Below, in pieces: positions 11,963 to 25,149 of a stretch of 64,000 nt of DNA. A program made the translations under genes and the position numbers. Where the stretch lies: contig JADWOT020001725.1 in NCBI GenBank assembly GCA_036345935.2, forward strand, positions 1 to 64,000, written 5' to 3'. This DNA is from Taenia hydatigena. Taxonomy: Eukaryota; Platyhelminthes; Cestoda; Cyclophyllidea; Taeniidae. Position 1 is the first letter of the stretch; every line of letters starts with the position of its first letter. The notes under the pieces were generated by a model. That model worked only from the letters and a program-made list of their open reading frames with translations, had not been told where the DNA came from and ran no database searches.

Positions 11963-14900
11963 GTATCACAGAAGAGGCGGCGCATCGCAAAAAAAGCACT
12001 CGTGTGACTAACACAAAGCCAGTTAACGTTACGACACTAGGGTGCAAACTGGACCACACCGCGCCTTTGTCCGTGTCTGCGTTGGGCTTATCAGCTCAAC
12101 ATCAAACGCTGCACTAAAAAAGGAACGCGACAAACGCTCCATATCGTCATGTGCTTGGGTGCGAAGTTGGAGGTCCGCGTACACCAAACACTTGGCCCTA
12201 TACCTTGGGTATGCCTATGCTAATGACACCCATCATCCCACACTATCTAGTGCACACACAACTCCACTACGTTGGATATGCGCATGACATCACTAAGTCA
12301 ATCAACATTGTGGAATGGACCAGCCAATATGTGCGTGCGCCTCAGACGGCAGAACCACAAGTACCGTGCGTAATTAAGGCAGCTGGATATGAGGAAACAT
12401 CCCATTCCTTTCCACGATGACTAACTTCTACCTTAACCATTGTTAGCAGCAAAAATGCACTCAAAGTGAAGCAATGCTCCTCGAAACACGAGTCACGAGG
12501 GCGTCAGGGTGTTACTTTATCGTCTCCGACAGTCAGATGCTCTGACGAAGATGTAGCGATTCCAACACGACCACCCACATCAGGCAGGACTGCACAAGCG
12601 TTCCAACGCCACATCTCATGCCGCTGGGGAGAAGCTGATAAAGACAACTAGGTGGGCAGGTTCATGGACAGCCAAATAAACAGATCTCCCCACCTTCGCC
12701 TGTCTATCCACCCACACATCCAGCCAAATAACCCAATCAACAGATAGGTAGAAAGACCACAAGCAAAGAAATAGATGAAGCTTAACGCTTGGCAGTGCAC
12801 AGTTGCCTGTCTCGGGAGAGGTCTACTTATTAATGGCCATCAGGAGGAGCAAACAAATAGAGGTTAACAGAGGGTTGCCTTCCAAGTCATCACAGTGACA
12901 ATACGTTCCCAATGAACACTTCATTCACAAGTGTTTCAGAGGCAGGCATTCCAGGATGCTTCCTTTGACAATAATAAACGTGCACAGTTCGGTAGTTTAC
13001 ACAAGGAACACTAAACAGTCAAAACAGCGTCCTTTCTCACGCCTTTTTGCTCATTTACATAATAACTTCAATGAAAAGGAATTCAGAAAATTGCTTGACA
13101 TTTAGTAAAATTTGAGCGCGTGTAAAAATGGGCATGAAATTACGAGATGGTCCTCCTCGATCCCGAAAAATGATGCGAAGGGGTACAGCAGCGGCAAGCT
13201 TCCTAACTCCAAGCACACTAATTAGAACATACTGACTTGACAAAACTGTGCATAATATGCTACCGTTCCGAATTTGGAAATAAGAACACTTATTTGGAGG
13301 CAATAATTACAGCCCATTGTAAATGCCTATACGTCCAACGACTCAAATCGCTGTATATTACCTAGAAGCATGAAGCGCACTCAATCCAGCAGCTACGAAT
13401 TTAGCATACTTTGCACCAAACGCAAACAAATTGTTCCAATTAAAATCATTCGAATGTACGTGTATATTCATTAAAATTCACTAAAACTTCATTGGTTAGG
13501 TTAGAAATGGCATTGCAGGTAATAGACGAACGCACACCAACCACCCTTCCAAACGGAAAGCTAAAACAAGATACGCAAGATAGACAGCCATCCAGTGGCA
13601 TGACCAGCTGTCAATGAGCACAAAAACTCGAACTAGCAATATCTAAAATATGCCAGTGCTGGGTGAAAGCACCCAAACAACTGGTGGCTGCAAACAAATG
13701 GAACGTGTGGAACATAAGAAAGTCAGAAGAGACGCAGTTAGCCCTAAACCATCGTTAGGTTCCCACAGAACAGACAGTGACTATGGCCGATTCAAAACAC
13801 TACATCCTGCACTCAGGCGTCACACCCCAGCAAAGTACGCAGACAGCAAATAGCGCACATAAATAGGGGCTTACCAAATGTACACAAAGGGCATTTGTGC
13901 GCGCCCATTAATCAACAAGTCACTTCCTCCATACACCCTCAACCATCCCACTCGTTGGCGTCGCCTTTTCTGCCTACCACGTCACAAAGCAGGAGCCATG
14001 GCACGGCACAGCACCGCCTGCACCCTACTTCGCGGCAGACTTCCAACAGTTTCAGCGAAATTCCATCAGTGAACGCTAATTGCCAAAACGCCCTTCAGCA
14101 GCGGCACGGCCTCAACGAAATACCTGTCCTTTGCAGAGTCGGAAGATAATTGCTAATGTGCTGCTTCTTTTGTTCAGTCATTCCCCTTTTACGCGGTCAA
14201 CTTCGATGTTTACATCCACCCATCACCAGCGTCACCAAATACTCCATTTGAAGAACATCCTCGAACCTGCAGGAACAAACTGAGACTCAAAGAAGCAATG
14301 CCATTCAAGGCGACGGACTGACACGCTGTGCGACGATGGAGTAGACTGCATGTTGACGCCGCGGTCGCAGCAGAATCTTTACGGCCTTGGCTTAGGTTTG
14401 TTCCGATCACGTCTAATAAAGTCACAGGAGACGACGTTCATTTCGCCAGTGGATAAGAAGGGAGGGCACAGCAGCTATATCTGCATCCAATGAGCACGAC
14501 AAATTCCACTGACACGATTACTGCAACAATTTGGAAAACGTAGCTGTCACATTGCATTTGTGAATAGACTTCGAGGAAAGGATATATAACGAATTCATTG
14601 GAGCACGGCACAGATCACACAACTTCTAGGATGGAGTAGAGGGTACGAGAGAAGTCAAACTCCAAATTCAGCACTTTTTCAGTAATCCCTTGGAGCTCAC
14701 TAGATACACCACCACAGACAGGTACATTCTTGTCATCCTTAAGGTTCGGATCATCATTGACCTCACGTGAAGCCTAAAAGGAAACAGTTTTTTCCTTCTT
14801 GAACTAAAAGAGCATATTCAACTAAAAGTGCCACAATTAAAACACTCAACGTGCCCACCATATCGGAAGACAATGTACCAAACACGACCGATGACCTGGA

Positions 14901-15746
14901 AATCTCACACCGTACCGTTGTTGATACTGCTAAAGGTCTCAAAACCTGACTACTACCTTCGATTGAAAAAAAAACGAGAATACAAGCTAAAGTGGTGTAA
15001 GCCTATGATAAGATCTCACTCAACATGTACAACTTACACTGTCCCATGGGAAAGTACTTACCAAGGTACCGTCCTCTTCTCCCTTTCCTCTCGCCCACCC
15101 GCCCGCCAGCCTGGCACCCACACACACCGCACCCAGTCTTCCATGATGTTAAGATCCTCCTCCAAGCAAACAGCCCATCTGCTCATGCTTTGCGTGAAGG
15201 AATAGTCCACACTAAGGAGGAGGAAGAGGAGGAGCAAGGGGACTCCCAAAAGCGCTCATTGCTCCTCTAATAATCGCCCTAACACCACAGCTGTCGCCGA
15301 CGACAACGACGAGTTCAAAGGCCCTTGGTGTAGTCACAGTGGCTTCCACATTCTCCCTTGCCATTATTTCCACTGTCGACAACAACGATGCGTGCTATTG
15401 TTGGCAGGCAGCCTGACGAGTTAGCGTTACGAACAATGGCAATGACGGCGGCGACGAGGCAGCCAGTGCTGGTCAGAGACCCTCTATTACAACAAACAAA
15501 TACTGTACTTACAAGTTTTGCGTACAAGAATGACACCCAGTACTGCTCACTCAAGTCTCCATCCCTGGCACATAATAATGCTCTAGAGGAGGTAAAAGTT
15601 CCCTTTCACCGTACTTTAAACCCACAACCAACTGGGCACCATGTAAAGTCAAGTGCTTGGTATGTTCTCCTCCTCGCCTTCCCTCCCACCAAATGAGGCC
15701 TCATTCATCACAACATTACTCCCTCCCTATTTAAATAATCCGCCAC

Positions 15747-15764
15747 CTACCTACCTACCTACTT
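15747..15764 (+). repeat. (CCTA)n microsatellite
   Basis: About four tandem copies of a CCTA/ACCT tetranucleotide can be read directly, in a C-rich context. Confidence 0.8.
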
Positions 15765-15888
15765 CAGTCAATCCCCTCCACCCCATTGTTCGGCACAGCG
15801 AACGAAGGCGAAAAAGTGCTGCCATCCAACAAGCAACCAGCTCGTCAAATTTTCTTTCGCGAACCTCATAAACAAAAAAGGGATCCCT

Positions 15889-15902
15889 ATACACACACAC
15901 AC
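15889..15902 (+). repeat. (AC)n microsatellite
   Basis: A short AC dinucleotide run (about seven units) follows 'ccctat'. Confidence 0.85.
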
Positions 15903-17700
15903 GTTTACATAACTAAAAACGAGTTCTAGACGGTCTTGAAAATATCAGTATGCATAAATTTGCGTGCAACGAAAAAAAACTTAGTAGACAGTAAGACAAG
16001 AAATACACACTTCGAGCTGCAAAATTAAAACACACACGCACCTGAATTCACAAAAAGGACCACCTAGGGTAGGCTTTAAAAAAGGCTCTGGAACACCTCT
16101 CCTTCTGCTCCTCTCCATCTTTCCAGTGTTGGCACAATCACCAGCGCAGCTCATCAACGTGACAATAAGCCCGCCCCTTAACCCATCACTGCTGCGCTCC
16201 TGCTAGTCTGCTGAGCTTGTTACTTCACCACTACCACAGTAGTTTTGTAACATTCAAAAAGGAAAGTAAGCAAACAATGGAGGAGCCGATGCGTGAATGT
16301 CCAATGCGCTACAAAGCTAACGCCTTCAGACATCACAAATGATAGGAGAAAATTCCTCAGCAAGCAAGCGTTTAAATGTGCTACAAAGTACAGCCAGCGT
16401 AGTGATGTGAAAGCTCCCCATTGGTCGCTCCTTCCTCCGCTCCTGCTGCATTTACCTCGCCCAGACGCCAATTCATACCACCAAAGCTGAACCTACGATT
16501 AAGCCATCACTAAGGCTCTCTACACAACACATTTCGCAAAGACCACATTAACAAAAAATAAGCGTGGTCCTCAATTCAATGAGCAGAAGAGCCGCCAAGG
16601 ATCCCACACCCTTCGCATATATGTGTGCCCCATCAACACTAATGTCATAGTAATGAAAACAACGCACCCTTTACCGCACATAAAATGTGGAAGGACATAC
16701 AAGTAAGTGTTAAAAGCATGCTTCTACTCAAAATAAGGGTCCACATCGGATTCATTGCCGAACAGAAAGGACAGCAACAACTCATTAACTACAATTAAAG
16801 CTTATCTTAGGAAAGTATGGGGCGATAGCTAAGGCGAGATTCGCATTTATTCTTCGCAAAACCACAAATTTCTTAACAGCAGGTTTGATGCTTGACCCGA
16901 CAAATACACAGGCGAAGAGATTAGACAATTAGGCATATAATGAATACTTTTTAGCAAAAATACTGAGTGGGTGCCAGGCACTTGTTAAGGTTAAACTCTT
17001 CTCGATAAAATTGCGACTCCTTACTCCATGTCCACAGTCATTATGGAGCAAACTAATTAAAGAATCGCCAAGATAATCTTGGTTTACCATATAAAGTATT
17101 GTACAGCAAACAATGAACGTGATTAGACTTTGCAGCTTGAAAACGAAACGTCTTAGCACTCGCATTATGAAGCCTTCGCTTTTACTCTAGCAAGTAGGCG
17201 TGTAAGGGAGTCCAAACAACACGCAAAAGACCAAATAACAACCAGAAAAATAGAACCGATAAAAAAGTGCCAAATGCCTACCAGATTTCCAACCCGTTTG
17301 GGCAAATTTAACCCCAATAACCGAAAATAACACTCACAGGATCCACACCACTTACACGCCTCGCGCGCAAATCTAGCCAATCACTTTATTATTTGCCCGA
17401 TAAAACAAATGAGCTCTTAGTTTAAGCGTACTTATAATGAGCCGAAGGTTACTAGAAATATCTGACTTTCGTTTTCAGCGTAAGTTTCAAAAAAGATAAC
17501 GAAAGCATAACTTCTGCATTTATTAGGCGCAAGTAATAAAACCAGCAATAAAAAACTTGACATGATAACGCGTCAAACTAACGTTGCAAGATTCACAAAG
17601 TAGTGATGTGTGCAATTTGATTAAAAATGCAATACTTTTAACAATGTAATACAGCTTAACTATCATCGAGTTTGATGTTTGTGGTTGAGTTGATTTATGA

Positions 17701-20094
17701 AGCTTATTAGGGCGTACTTTTCGCCTGGTACTCATTCAAGTTGTAGCGTCCCGAGGCTCCCTCAAAGGCAGAAGAAAGCAGAATGCTGGGGTAGAATATA
17801 TGCATATATTCAACGGACAGGGGGAAATAGGCTGCTGGCATGGCCCGGAGGCCAGCCCACGCAGCTGGTGCAGTACGGCCACCTCTGTGACCTTGACCGA
17901 AACCGGTAGTTCCAATAAACAAAGCACCACACAAGTGACTGGCACATTATTTGCAGCATCGTCACACATCCACTTATCTTTAAGAGGAAAATTTGAAAAT
18001 GAAAACTTAATACTTTGTTTGAACTACCGGCGTGGTGTGCGGATTGCGAAATTCTCTTTCTTCTTCATCACAATAAGTACGGTATTGTTACCTTTCTGAC
18101 ACTGGGTTAGCACATGAACCTCCGACCTCGTTGAAGAGGCACTGCTTCCTATTGTGAGTTATTTTATCCTCATCTACTGCAATACTTATATCCTTTAATT
18201 GTGCTTTGTAGGCCAGAGGCGGGAAAACAGTCTGAATCTGGTGGCGGAGCGGCGTGGTGACTCGCAAGAACGGGATCAATCCCTGTCCTAGATTCCCGTA
18301 TTTGGTCTCGCTGTACAATTTTCTCCCCCGATAATAAAGATGTCGAAGCATGTTCCGACTTCTAATAACAAGGGCGACCAGAAGAAAGAGGGGGAACCCT
18401 CTACACTACTTTCAAGTTGAGTGGAATGAAACCGTACGCATTCACTCATGCATGCCTACTCAAATTACCATCACCACAACCCCTACTACAAGAAGGTGAG
18501 GCTTCAATTCACGGACGGCTTGTGTTCCAAACAACACGGTTTTAACAGTGACAACTACTAGTTTACATGCTTTATTGGTGCGTCACACCAAAGGTCCAGG
18601 AGGAAAAGAAAAAGGGCGACTGCTATCGCAACTCTCTAATCCCGTGCGACGCCTACGCGCTGACAGTCTCTTCTGCTGAAATGTTCCGGAGGCGAAATAC
18701 TATTACTACTGAATCAACGCTTAGTAGGAGTTGCACATCGTGGGTATTTGATCAAACATTAACCGGGGTACGGGGGCTGCAGACAGACCGAGGCCGCAAC
18801 TGGTAAAAGAAGAGGAGAATGAAGAAGAGAAGGATGAGAAAGGAGACAATTATCTGCATTCATTTTGTTAATAAGAGCACTCTGTCTCATAGTCAGCAAG
18901 ATGACGGTGTTATTTCCTAAAAAGACGTTGTAAAAAACGCGGTCATTGACGGTTCGTGAACAGGTTTATAGAAGTAATTTTAGAGGAAGCAAGGGCACCC
19001 TTTTTCTTACCGTTGCCGAACTAACTTTCACTTCTTTCAACAACTGGTCGTGAGCGATGCGGGGACGGAAAGTGCTAAAAAAAGAAGTTCAGCTGCCAGA
19101 CGATTAAGTTGATGCATACTGACCCACCCATCCACCTACAGGGCCCCACAAACAGTATGACCGCTTACACTATTCAATCAAACTACACATCAAGGCTCTC
19201 ACTTCAACGCCTTGTCGACTTCTCATAACTGACGAGCCAAATCTGATCCAGCCTAATAGATTGTGGCATTGCCATCGCACACAAACCTGCGGCACGCTTT
19301 TACGATATTCCACCTAAATTATATTTATTAAAATTAGCGACTGAAAGCCTTAGGAGGTAACACAAATCCGCTTAGAGGAAGTGGCGGAGCCATGAACAGT
19401 GGTGTCGATTTTCCTGAACCTCCTGCCTTTCTCACACGACATGCCGCATGGATAGTAAATTGCCATGCAGCAACAGACCATGACTAAATTGCCAACGTTC
19501 ATAGACCGTGCCATAATAATCGTGAAGTGTAGCATGCATTCAAGCAAAAGAGGCGCAGTGTCGAAGAAAAATAAGTGCGCTATTAGATTCAAAGTACATG
19601 TCTTGTTTATTTTAAGGAAAGAGTAACCATACTGAAAGGAATGCAGTATGGTTTGCTGTTTGGCACATACATTAAGTTCTAACTGTTCGCTGAGCTGCTG
19701 TTGATGGGAACATCATATTTCCCCTCTTGTATTCCGACCTGGTGCACGTTTTCCATTTACAAATTACCAATTTTGAATGCATAATAGACGCGCGATTTTC
19801 ATTTAGCTAAGTTACCTACACTTGGTACGGATTAGTGTAGAGGTGCGCCTAGCGTGCAATATAGCGCTGTTAAACAATAATTAATTCAAGCTACACCTGC
19901 TGTAGTACTTTGTTTGCTTGGTGATTATTGATAGGAATGCATAAGAGACGTTGTTGCCGCATTCCATCTAAAACATAAGAGCATAAAAGTCGGATTCGAA
20001 AACCTTATGCATCATTAGTGATAAATTTCTTCCAATATTGTTTATATAATCTTATCATTTAGTTCTATGCCTTAATTGTAACGCATCACGTATC
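17701..20094. other. Non-coding stretch, nothing recognised
   Basis: Overlapping frames at 17,697-18,099 on both strands shadow one another and contain no motif. A tRNA-like pair of words near 18,239 and 18,269 was examined and not accepted. No repeat copy was identified before the family A element at 20.1 kb. Confidence 0.5.
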
Positions 20095-21350
20095 ATTTAG
20101 GACCGGAAATAAGTACATATAATATTTGTAATTTTCAAGACACTTGTCAACTGCCGATTGCACATTTTCAAAGCGAAACAAGTCTTTAAGTTAACTAACT
20201 CGCACATTGCTTTGGAGATCTTCAGCGGTAACTGCCTTCCACTTCGTTGGTAACTGGGATTCGTTGCTGCACTAAAATGCCATGATTCCAACGAAATTGA
20301 GCCATATTTATTCATACACTTTTCTTACTTACTGGGAACTACTTGGTAAAAATAGGTTTTCGGGCAATAGATTTCACTAGAATGCATTACGTCTGACAGA
20401 AGCATAATTTGCTAGTCGTGAGTCCTTTAACGAGCAATTCAACATCAGAATTTAGCCTTTGGCACTACTTTGCACATAAATCAGGTAAGAATAGGTTGCA
20501 TTTTATGGTTTCTTACCATGTCTGTCATGCATAAACTAACAATAGCCATTTGCTCGACAATCAGTCTTTGCAGTTTCTTCCCAAGATATTAATCATCAAT
20601 GCACAGAGAAATTGCTTTATACGAATTGCTGTAGCACTTGCACCTGTAAACTACGTATAAAATATTAGTCAACCTTAGGTATTTAGCAGATTTATGGCTA
20701 TAGTTAGAAGCCTTCAAGGCAGGACGAGAAAAGACTTTGGTTATGGAAGAGCTGGTCACCTCGTTGCACCGACATCGGAAAGGTCGGATTGATATTAGCT
20801 TTTGAGTCGTAGCTTAAATCAATGCATGCATAAGGCACTACATAAGTAAAACAAAGGAAAATCAGCCGCAATGTCAGGCGGCTGTACTAAGACTCTGGAT
20901 CGACAAGCAGCCAGAGAGCGTAGATATTGCACAGCGCCATAAACTGTTCGTTCCAAATCGGTGATTAATTAGGATTAGGTACCAAATGTTGGATTACTTC
21001 CGCTCCAATGAAGCGCATAAAAACTGTAAGCCATCTGATGCTTAAAAGTGAACGCAGTGAAATGCAAATGATTTGGATACGAAAACTGGTATAGCATAAG
21101 TATATAGCTGCGATCTGCTCTCTTGATTTAGCACTTGGAATCATTCAATTTTGTGCTCAGCTGTATCTTCCATCTCTAAGAATTGTGATATCCTCCTTTT
21201 GTGCAACAAAATTTAGACCTGGTCGATAGTCAAGTAGCTTATTTTGGCATAGAAAGCAAGAATAACGTAAACAAACAGAGCTGTGTCAAGTCCTGCTTAA
21301 TTAGATCCAAAACTCATCAGAATTATAAACTAGTGGCTTATTTTAAAATG
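20095..21350 (+). repeat. Interspersed repeat family A, copy 2
   Basis: It is the direct-orientation partner of 1,310-2,650. Shared words in order include 'gaccggaaataa' (start), 'cttcagcggtaactg', 'cttggtaaaaata', 'agcataatttgct', 'cacataaatcaggtaaga', 'gattaggtaccaaatgtt' and 'cattcaattttgt'. Unlike copy 1, its 3' end runs into several tandem units of about 165 bp. No conserved frame was found in the pair. Confidence 0.75.
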
Positions 21351-22300
21351 GTAATTACAGCAGTTCTCGTATCGAATCGCAAAATGGGGCTTAACTGATG
21401 ACAGGAGCGCCTAAATTGACACAGATGATTGGTAACGCACAAACACGCACCCTCAAGCAGTTAAATGCCTCTGTGACCAAAATTTATCCAAACTGAAAGT
21501 CAATTGCACATTTTGCTATGTAGATGCTTACAACAAGCGTATGGGACAAAACTACTCTCTCTCACTTTTAATCCAATATCGGCCAGAAATGAAACTCAGC
21601 ATTCTGCTTCCTTCTGAAATCGCTTGTAGCAGGCAATTTTGACGCTTTTAATATGTAAGGAGCCAGTTTTGGCAAAGAAAGTTGCAATAGCGCAAATATA
21701 TGTAATTTTGATCAAGAATTGATTAATATGAAGACTTAGTGGCAAATTTCCTTTTTAAATTGCTTGTTGTAGTCCTCAATTTACAATCCAACATTGCGGG
21801 TTTGATTGGAGCGTAGTAATTCTATTTCAGCAAAGAACTTGGGAATAGCAAGGATATAGAGTCCCGTTTGTTTTCACCCACATTGATCCAAAATTGCTCA
21901 GAATTGGGAATCAGCAGCCCCTTTTCCTTCTGTAAGGGGCCGCAGCAGTTCTCGTTTCAAAGTCGGACAACGCAGGTGTAGCCGATGTGTAGGGTGTCTA
22001 CTGTGGCAAGGGAAGCTGCGACACTACGGGTCTAGAGATGCACTCTCTTTTTTCTGTTTTGATCGAGATTTGCTCGAATTTGAGATCCAGCAGCTTACTG
22101 CCTTCTGTGAATTCTTGCAGCATTTCTCGTTATAAAACCAAAATGTAAATTGCCTATTTTGGCAAAGAAAGCTAAGAGAGTTAAGTAATGAAGAAACTGC
22201 GGAAATAAGGAAGAGGTTTGTGCACTCAGGGTAAAGATAAAATGGTTTTGATGTGAGCAGTGCCGGTGTGGATGTGAGAGAACATGGGACAAGCAAAGTA
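21240..22300 (+). repeat. Tandem repeat, unit about 165 bp, diverged
   Basis: A composite motif recurs: 'ttttggcaaagaaag' or variants, then 'gat(c)caaaa..t..tcagaatt', then 'cttctg..ttgc(t)gtagca(g)ttctcg'. Starts are near 21,240, 21,500, 21,661, 21,820, 21,990 and 22,157, giving a spacing near 165 bp in the best-preserved part. It is continuous with the 3' end of repeat A copy 2, and single units end copy 1 (about 2,545) and copy 3 (about 39.95 kb), so the tandem unit belongs to the element. Confidence 0.6.
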
Positions 22301-22569
22301 AAGTTGATTGGAGTGAATAAGGCAACGGATTTAAAAAAAAATACATCACTTGACAGGGTAGAAACATAATTGATGTTTCACAAACGCTCTCCTTTCCTTT
22401 TTAGTAAAAACAGCATGCACAATTCACTTCTTCTACATGTTTTTTTCTTTTATCTTTTTATCCACGATCCATCCATGTGCCTTTACATCTAGTATCCGGT
22501 GTAAATCACATGGAAAGGAAAACCATCATTAGTTTCCTCTAGTGTACCATTTCTTTGCGTTTTACTTAT

Positions 22570-23620
22570 TCAAAAGGCTAGATGAGTGAGCAAGTGAATC
22601 AGTGTATGAAAGGAAGGGAGAAAGTAGAATGGAAATGAAAAATGCTGCACCGCAGCTTCACACTCACAAATTTGCATCTCTTTGCCCCAATCTCAATCGT
22701 CCCTTTTCCTTTTCCCCCTGAACATTCGTGTTGCCTTGCTCCTACCGAAGAATCGCATGAACCACCACCACCATTCGTAATGCAAAATAGCCATTCGTCC
22801 AAGCATAGAATTAGAATAGGCACTAAAAGGGCCCCCTCGTTGACTTAATAGCAATCTTAAAGGGTGATTAGCCAATTTTTCTTGCAATACTGTACTCACT
22901 TTTCATGTCCCAAATATGCTCTAAAGCTTTAACTAAGCAGCAGCATCACGAGACCTGCTGATGCAAAGCAACTTGCACAATATTCATCTCCCACTGCGGA
23001 AGTACTGTGACACGGTACGCAAGTCTAGGCTTGATCAGATCCGACCAATTTGGACCGGGTCAGAATAGACAAGGTTAGCAGCATAGGCTTGATTGAGGCC
23101 AGCTTGAGCAGAGCGCCTTACTCGTTACTATTTAGGCCAGCTCCAACACTAATTTGGCCCACCTAATCAACTCGGCACAACACCATGCAATGCGAATTGA
23201 GGTCTTCTCTGCCTTTCCTGCAGATACTAGGGATCAGAGCACGCAGACTAGAAGTGGGCCTGATGGCGTCTTCGAGATAAGTGCAGAGAACTCTTGTCTG
23301 CGCTTCCTCTCTCATGTTCCACTCTACCGCATCCTCTAGGATTGTCTCTTTTGTCTCCTACTACACCCCAAATGCTCACACGTATTGTGTCTCGCATTAT
23401 GTCACGCTGTTTATGCTCCTCGCATACAAGTCAACCGGAAAGGGACAAATGAGTACTCCCTGCATTTTAGCTCCTCATCTTTATTCTTTTAAAACCGCGA
23501 AGACGTCTCACTCCTCTACTTTTCTTGCTCTCCTCTCACCTTCTCTACCTACCTCACCGCCTGCCAGCACCTTCTTTGCAGGTTTCTTTTAGTCTTTCCG
23601 CTGGTCTCACTCGCGGCTTT
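22570..23620 (+). repeat. Repeat family B, full-length copy 1
   Basis: It aligns by eye in direct orientation with 24,060-25,140, offset by about 1.49-1.57 kb. Shared words include 'gagtgagcaagt.aatcag', 'caatattcat', 'aacactaatttgg.ccac', 'agata.tagggatca/acca' and 'gagtactccctgcatt'. CT-rich segments allow long frames (22,642-22,848; 23,281-23,592) with no motif. The 3' part is the piece also found at 2.7 and 3.2 kb. Confidence 0.7.
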
Positions 23621-24059
23621 AACGTGATTAAATGCTGCACAGATTCATAACCTAGATCTGACTAGCACAGGTTAGACTGGATCCGACTCTATCACACTCT
23701 ATCCGGTACCAAATCTCGCTTTAGCACTAATTGGCTAGGATCACCATTAATTCCTTATTTCTATCGGCCGCCTTAGTTTGTCCCTTGCGACCTCGTCTCA
23801 ATCCCAACTGCCACTTCTACTCCTCTTTCATTTATTCTTTCGAAGGCGAAGTTTAGTGCGTCGCTCCTAATTCTTACCCCGCGATTTGTGGGCTGGTCGA
23901 GTTCCTACCTGCCCAACCCACTGACCGGTTCCTTTTTTCTTTGCAGAGAATCTCTCTACCTGGCATTCTACAGTAAAGGGTAAAATGATGTACTTCCCTC
24001 TCTAAACCACCTGCCTCGTTCCCACCATGCATTCACACCTGCCTGTCTGTTTGCCCAAG

Positions 24060-25140
24060 TTTGTGTGTGAGTGAGCAAGTAAATCAGCTCATAAATGGAT
24101 GGGAGCGAGAGAAATAATAAGGCTTGCTGCATCACATCACTATGCATGCATATCTTTTGATGTTCATATCCAATCCTTATCACTACTTCATTCCGTTTCC
24201 ACGGCTATTTATCTCTTTGCATTAACTCAATCATTCCTTTGTCCCTTTCATTCAAACATCCATATCACTTTACTTCCGCCAAAACAATGCGCGATCCAAA
24301 GCTTCCTCCAAGCACAGGCTTAAGGATGCGCATCAGAAGCACCCCTTCCACTCCCTCTATCAAATCATGCCCTCTACTAAGTTTCCTGTGATGCGCTTTC
24401 TTTCCTTGTCTGTTACACACGCTTACAATCACTTAATAAGAAACAGCTTTAAAAGATCCACTTATATACAACAAATTGCTCAATATTCATGGCCAACTTT
24501 GGAAGCACTGCGGCACGGTTTGCATAAAATGGGTTTGACTAGATCTGAGTAGATTGGCCTAAATCAAACAGACACGATTGGCTATTTAGGCTAAATTATG
24601 ATAGCTGAGAATGAAATAGGAGATAAGATGGTAGATAGGGCTATCCGATCTATCGTGTATGTCTCACCTTCAGAGGTGTCTTATACGTCACCATTCAGGT
24701 CAACCTCAACACTAATTTGGTCCACTCATTCGACTCGACCCATCCCTATACCATATGAAACGGGGCTGTCTCATTCTTTCTCGTAGATATTAGGGACCAA
24801 GGTGCACACATAAGAAGCAGGTCTAATGACGTCTTCGAAATGGGTGGAGAGAAGCCCTTTTGACTCCTCCTCCTTTGTCCTCATGCCCCACTACAAGTCG
24901 CCTTTAGTGAGTGTCTTCAGTCCTGCTACGCTTGATGGACAATGCAATGTGCCCAGCATTGTGTCTTACCGTGTGTGACCCCTGCATTCAACTTTACCAA
25001 AGAATGAGGAGTGAGTACTCCCTGCATTGCATTTCCTTACCTTCGTTTTCCGTTTCAATGACACGAGAATGTCTTGCTCATGTAGATCCCTCACGCTTCT
25101 CCCACCTTCCCCCACTTCAAACCCAGCATTAATTCTCCCC
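24060..25140 (+). repeat. Repeat family B, full-length copy 2
   Basis: This is the direct partner of 22,570-23,620, with the same order of shared words and moderate divergence. The two copies are separated by about 440 bp of unrelated sequence. Target-site duplications were not identified. Confidence 0.7.
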
Positions 25141-25149
25141 TGTCTTCGT

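Larger units (their letters stand above)
11963..17700. other. C/A-rich + strand stretch with chance open frames
   Basis: The + strand is poor in G here, and two or three + frames stay open together over long distances. Examples are 12,042-12,420 (up to 89 codons) and 13,878-14,283, where all three frames are open in places. A later frame, 14,160-14,447, has a 'cttttgttcag' acceptor-like start near 14,160-14,177 and one internal TGA. It could be a broken exon, but composition alone can explain it. No known domain was seen. Simple repeats at 15.75 and 15.89 kb lie inside. Confidence 0.45.

Noticed and set aside
13878..14447. A + strand protein-coding gene suggested by several long frames
   Set aside because: All three frames are open in parts because the strand is C/A-rich; no frame is consistently better and no domain is visible.
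18225..18295. A tRNA-like pair of words ('tggcggagcggc' and 'gggatcaatccctg') suggesting a tRNA or tRNA-derived SINE
   Set aside because: The words are close to A and B boxes, but no cloverleaf with acceptor and anticodon stems could be drawn and no second copy was noticed.
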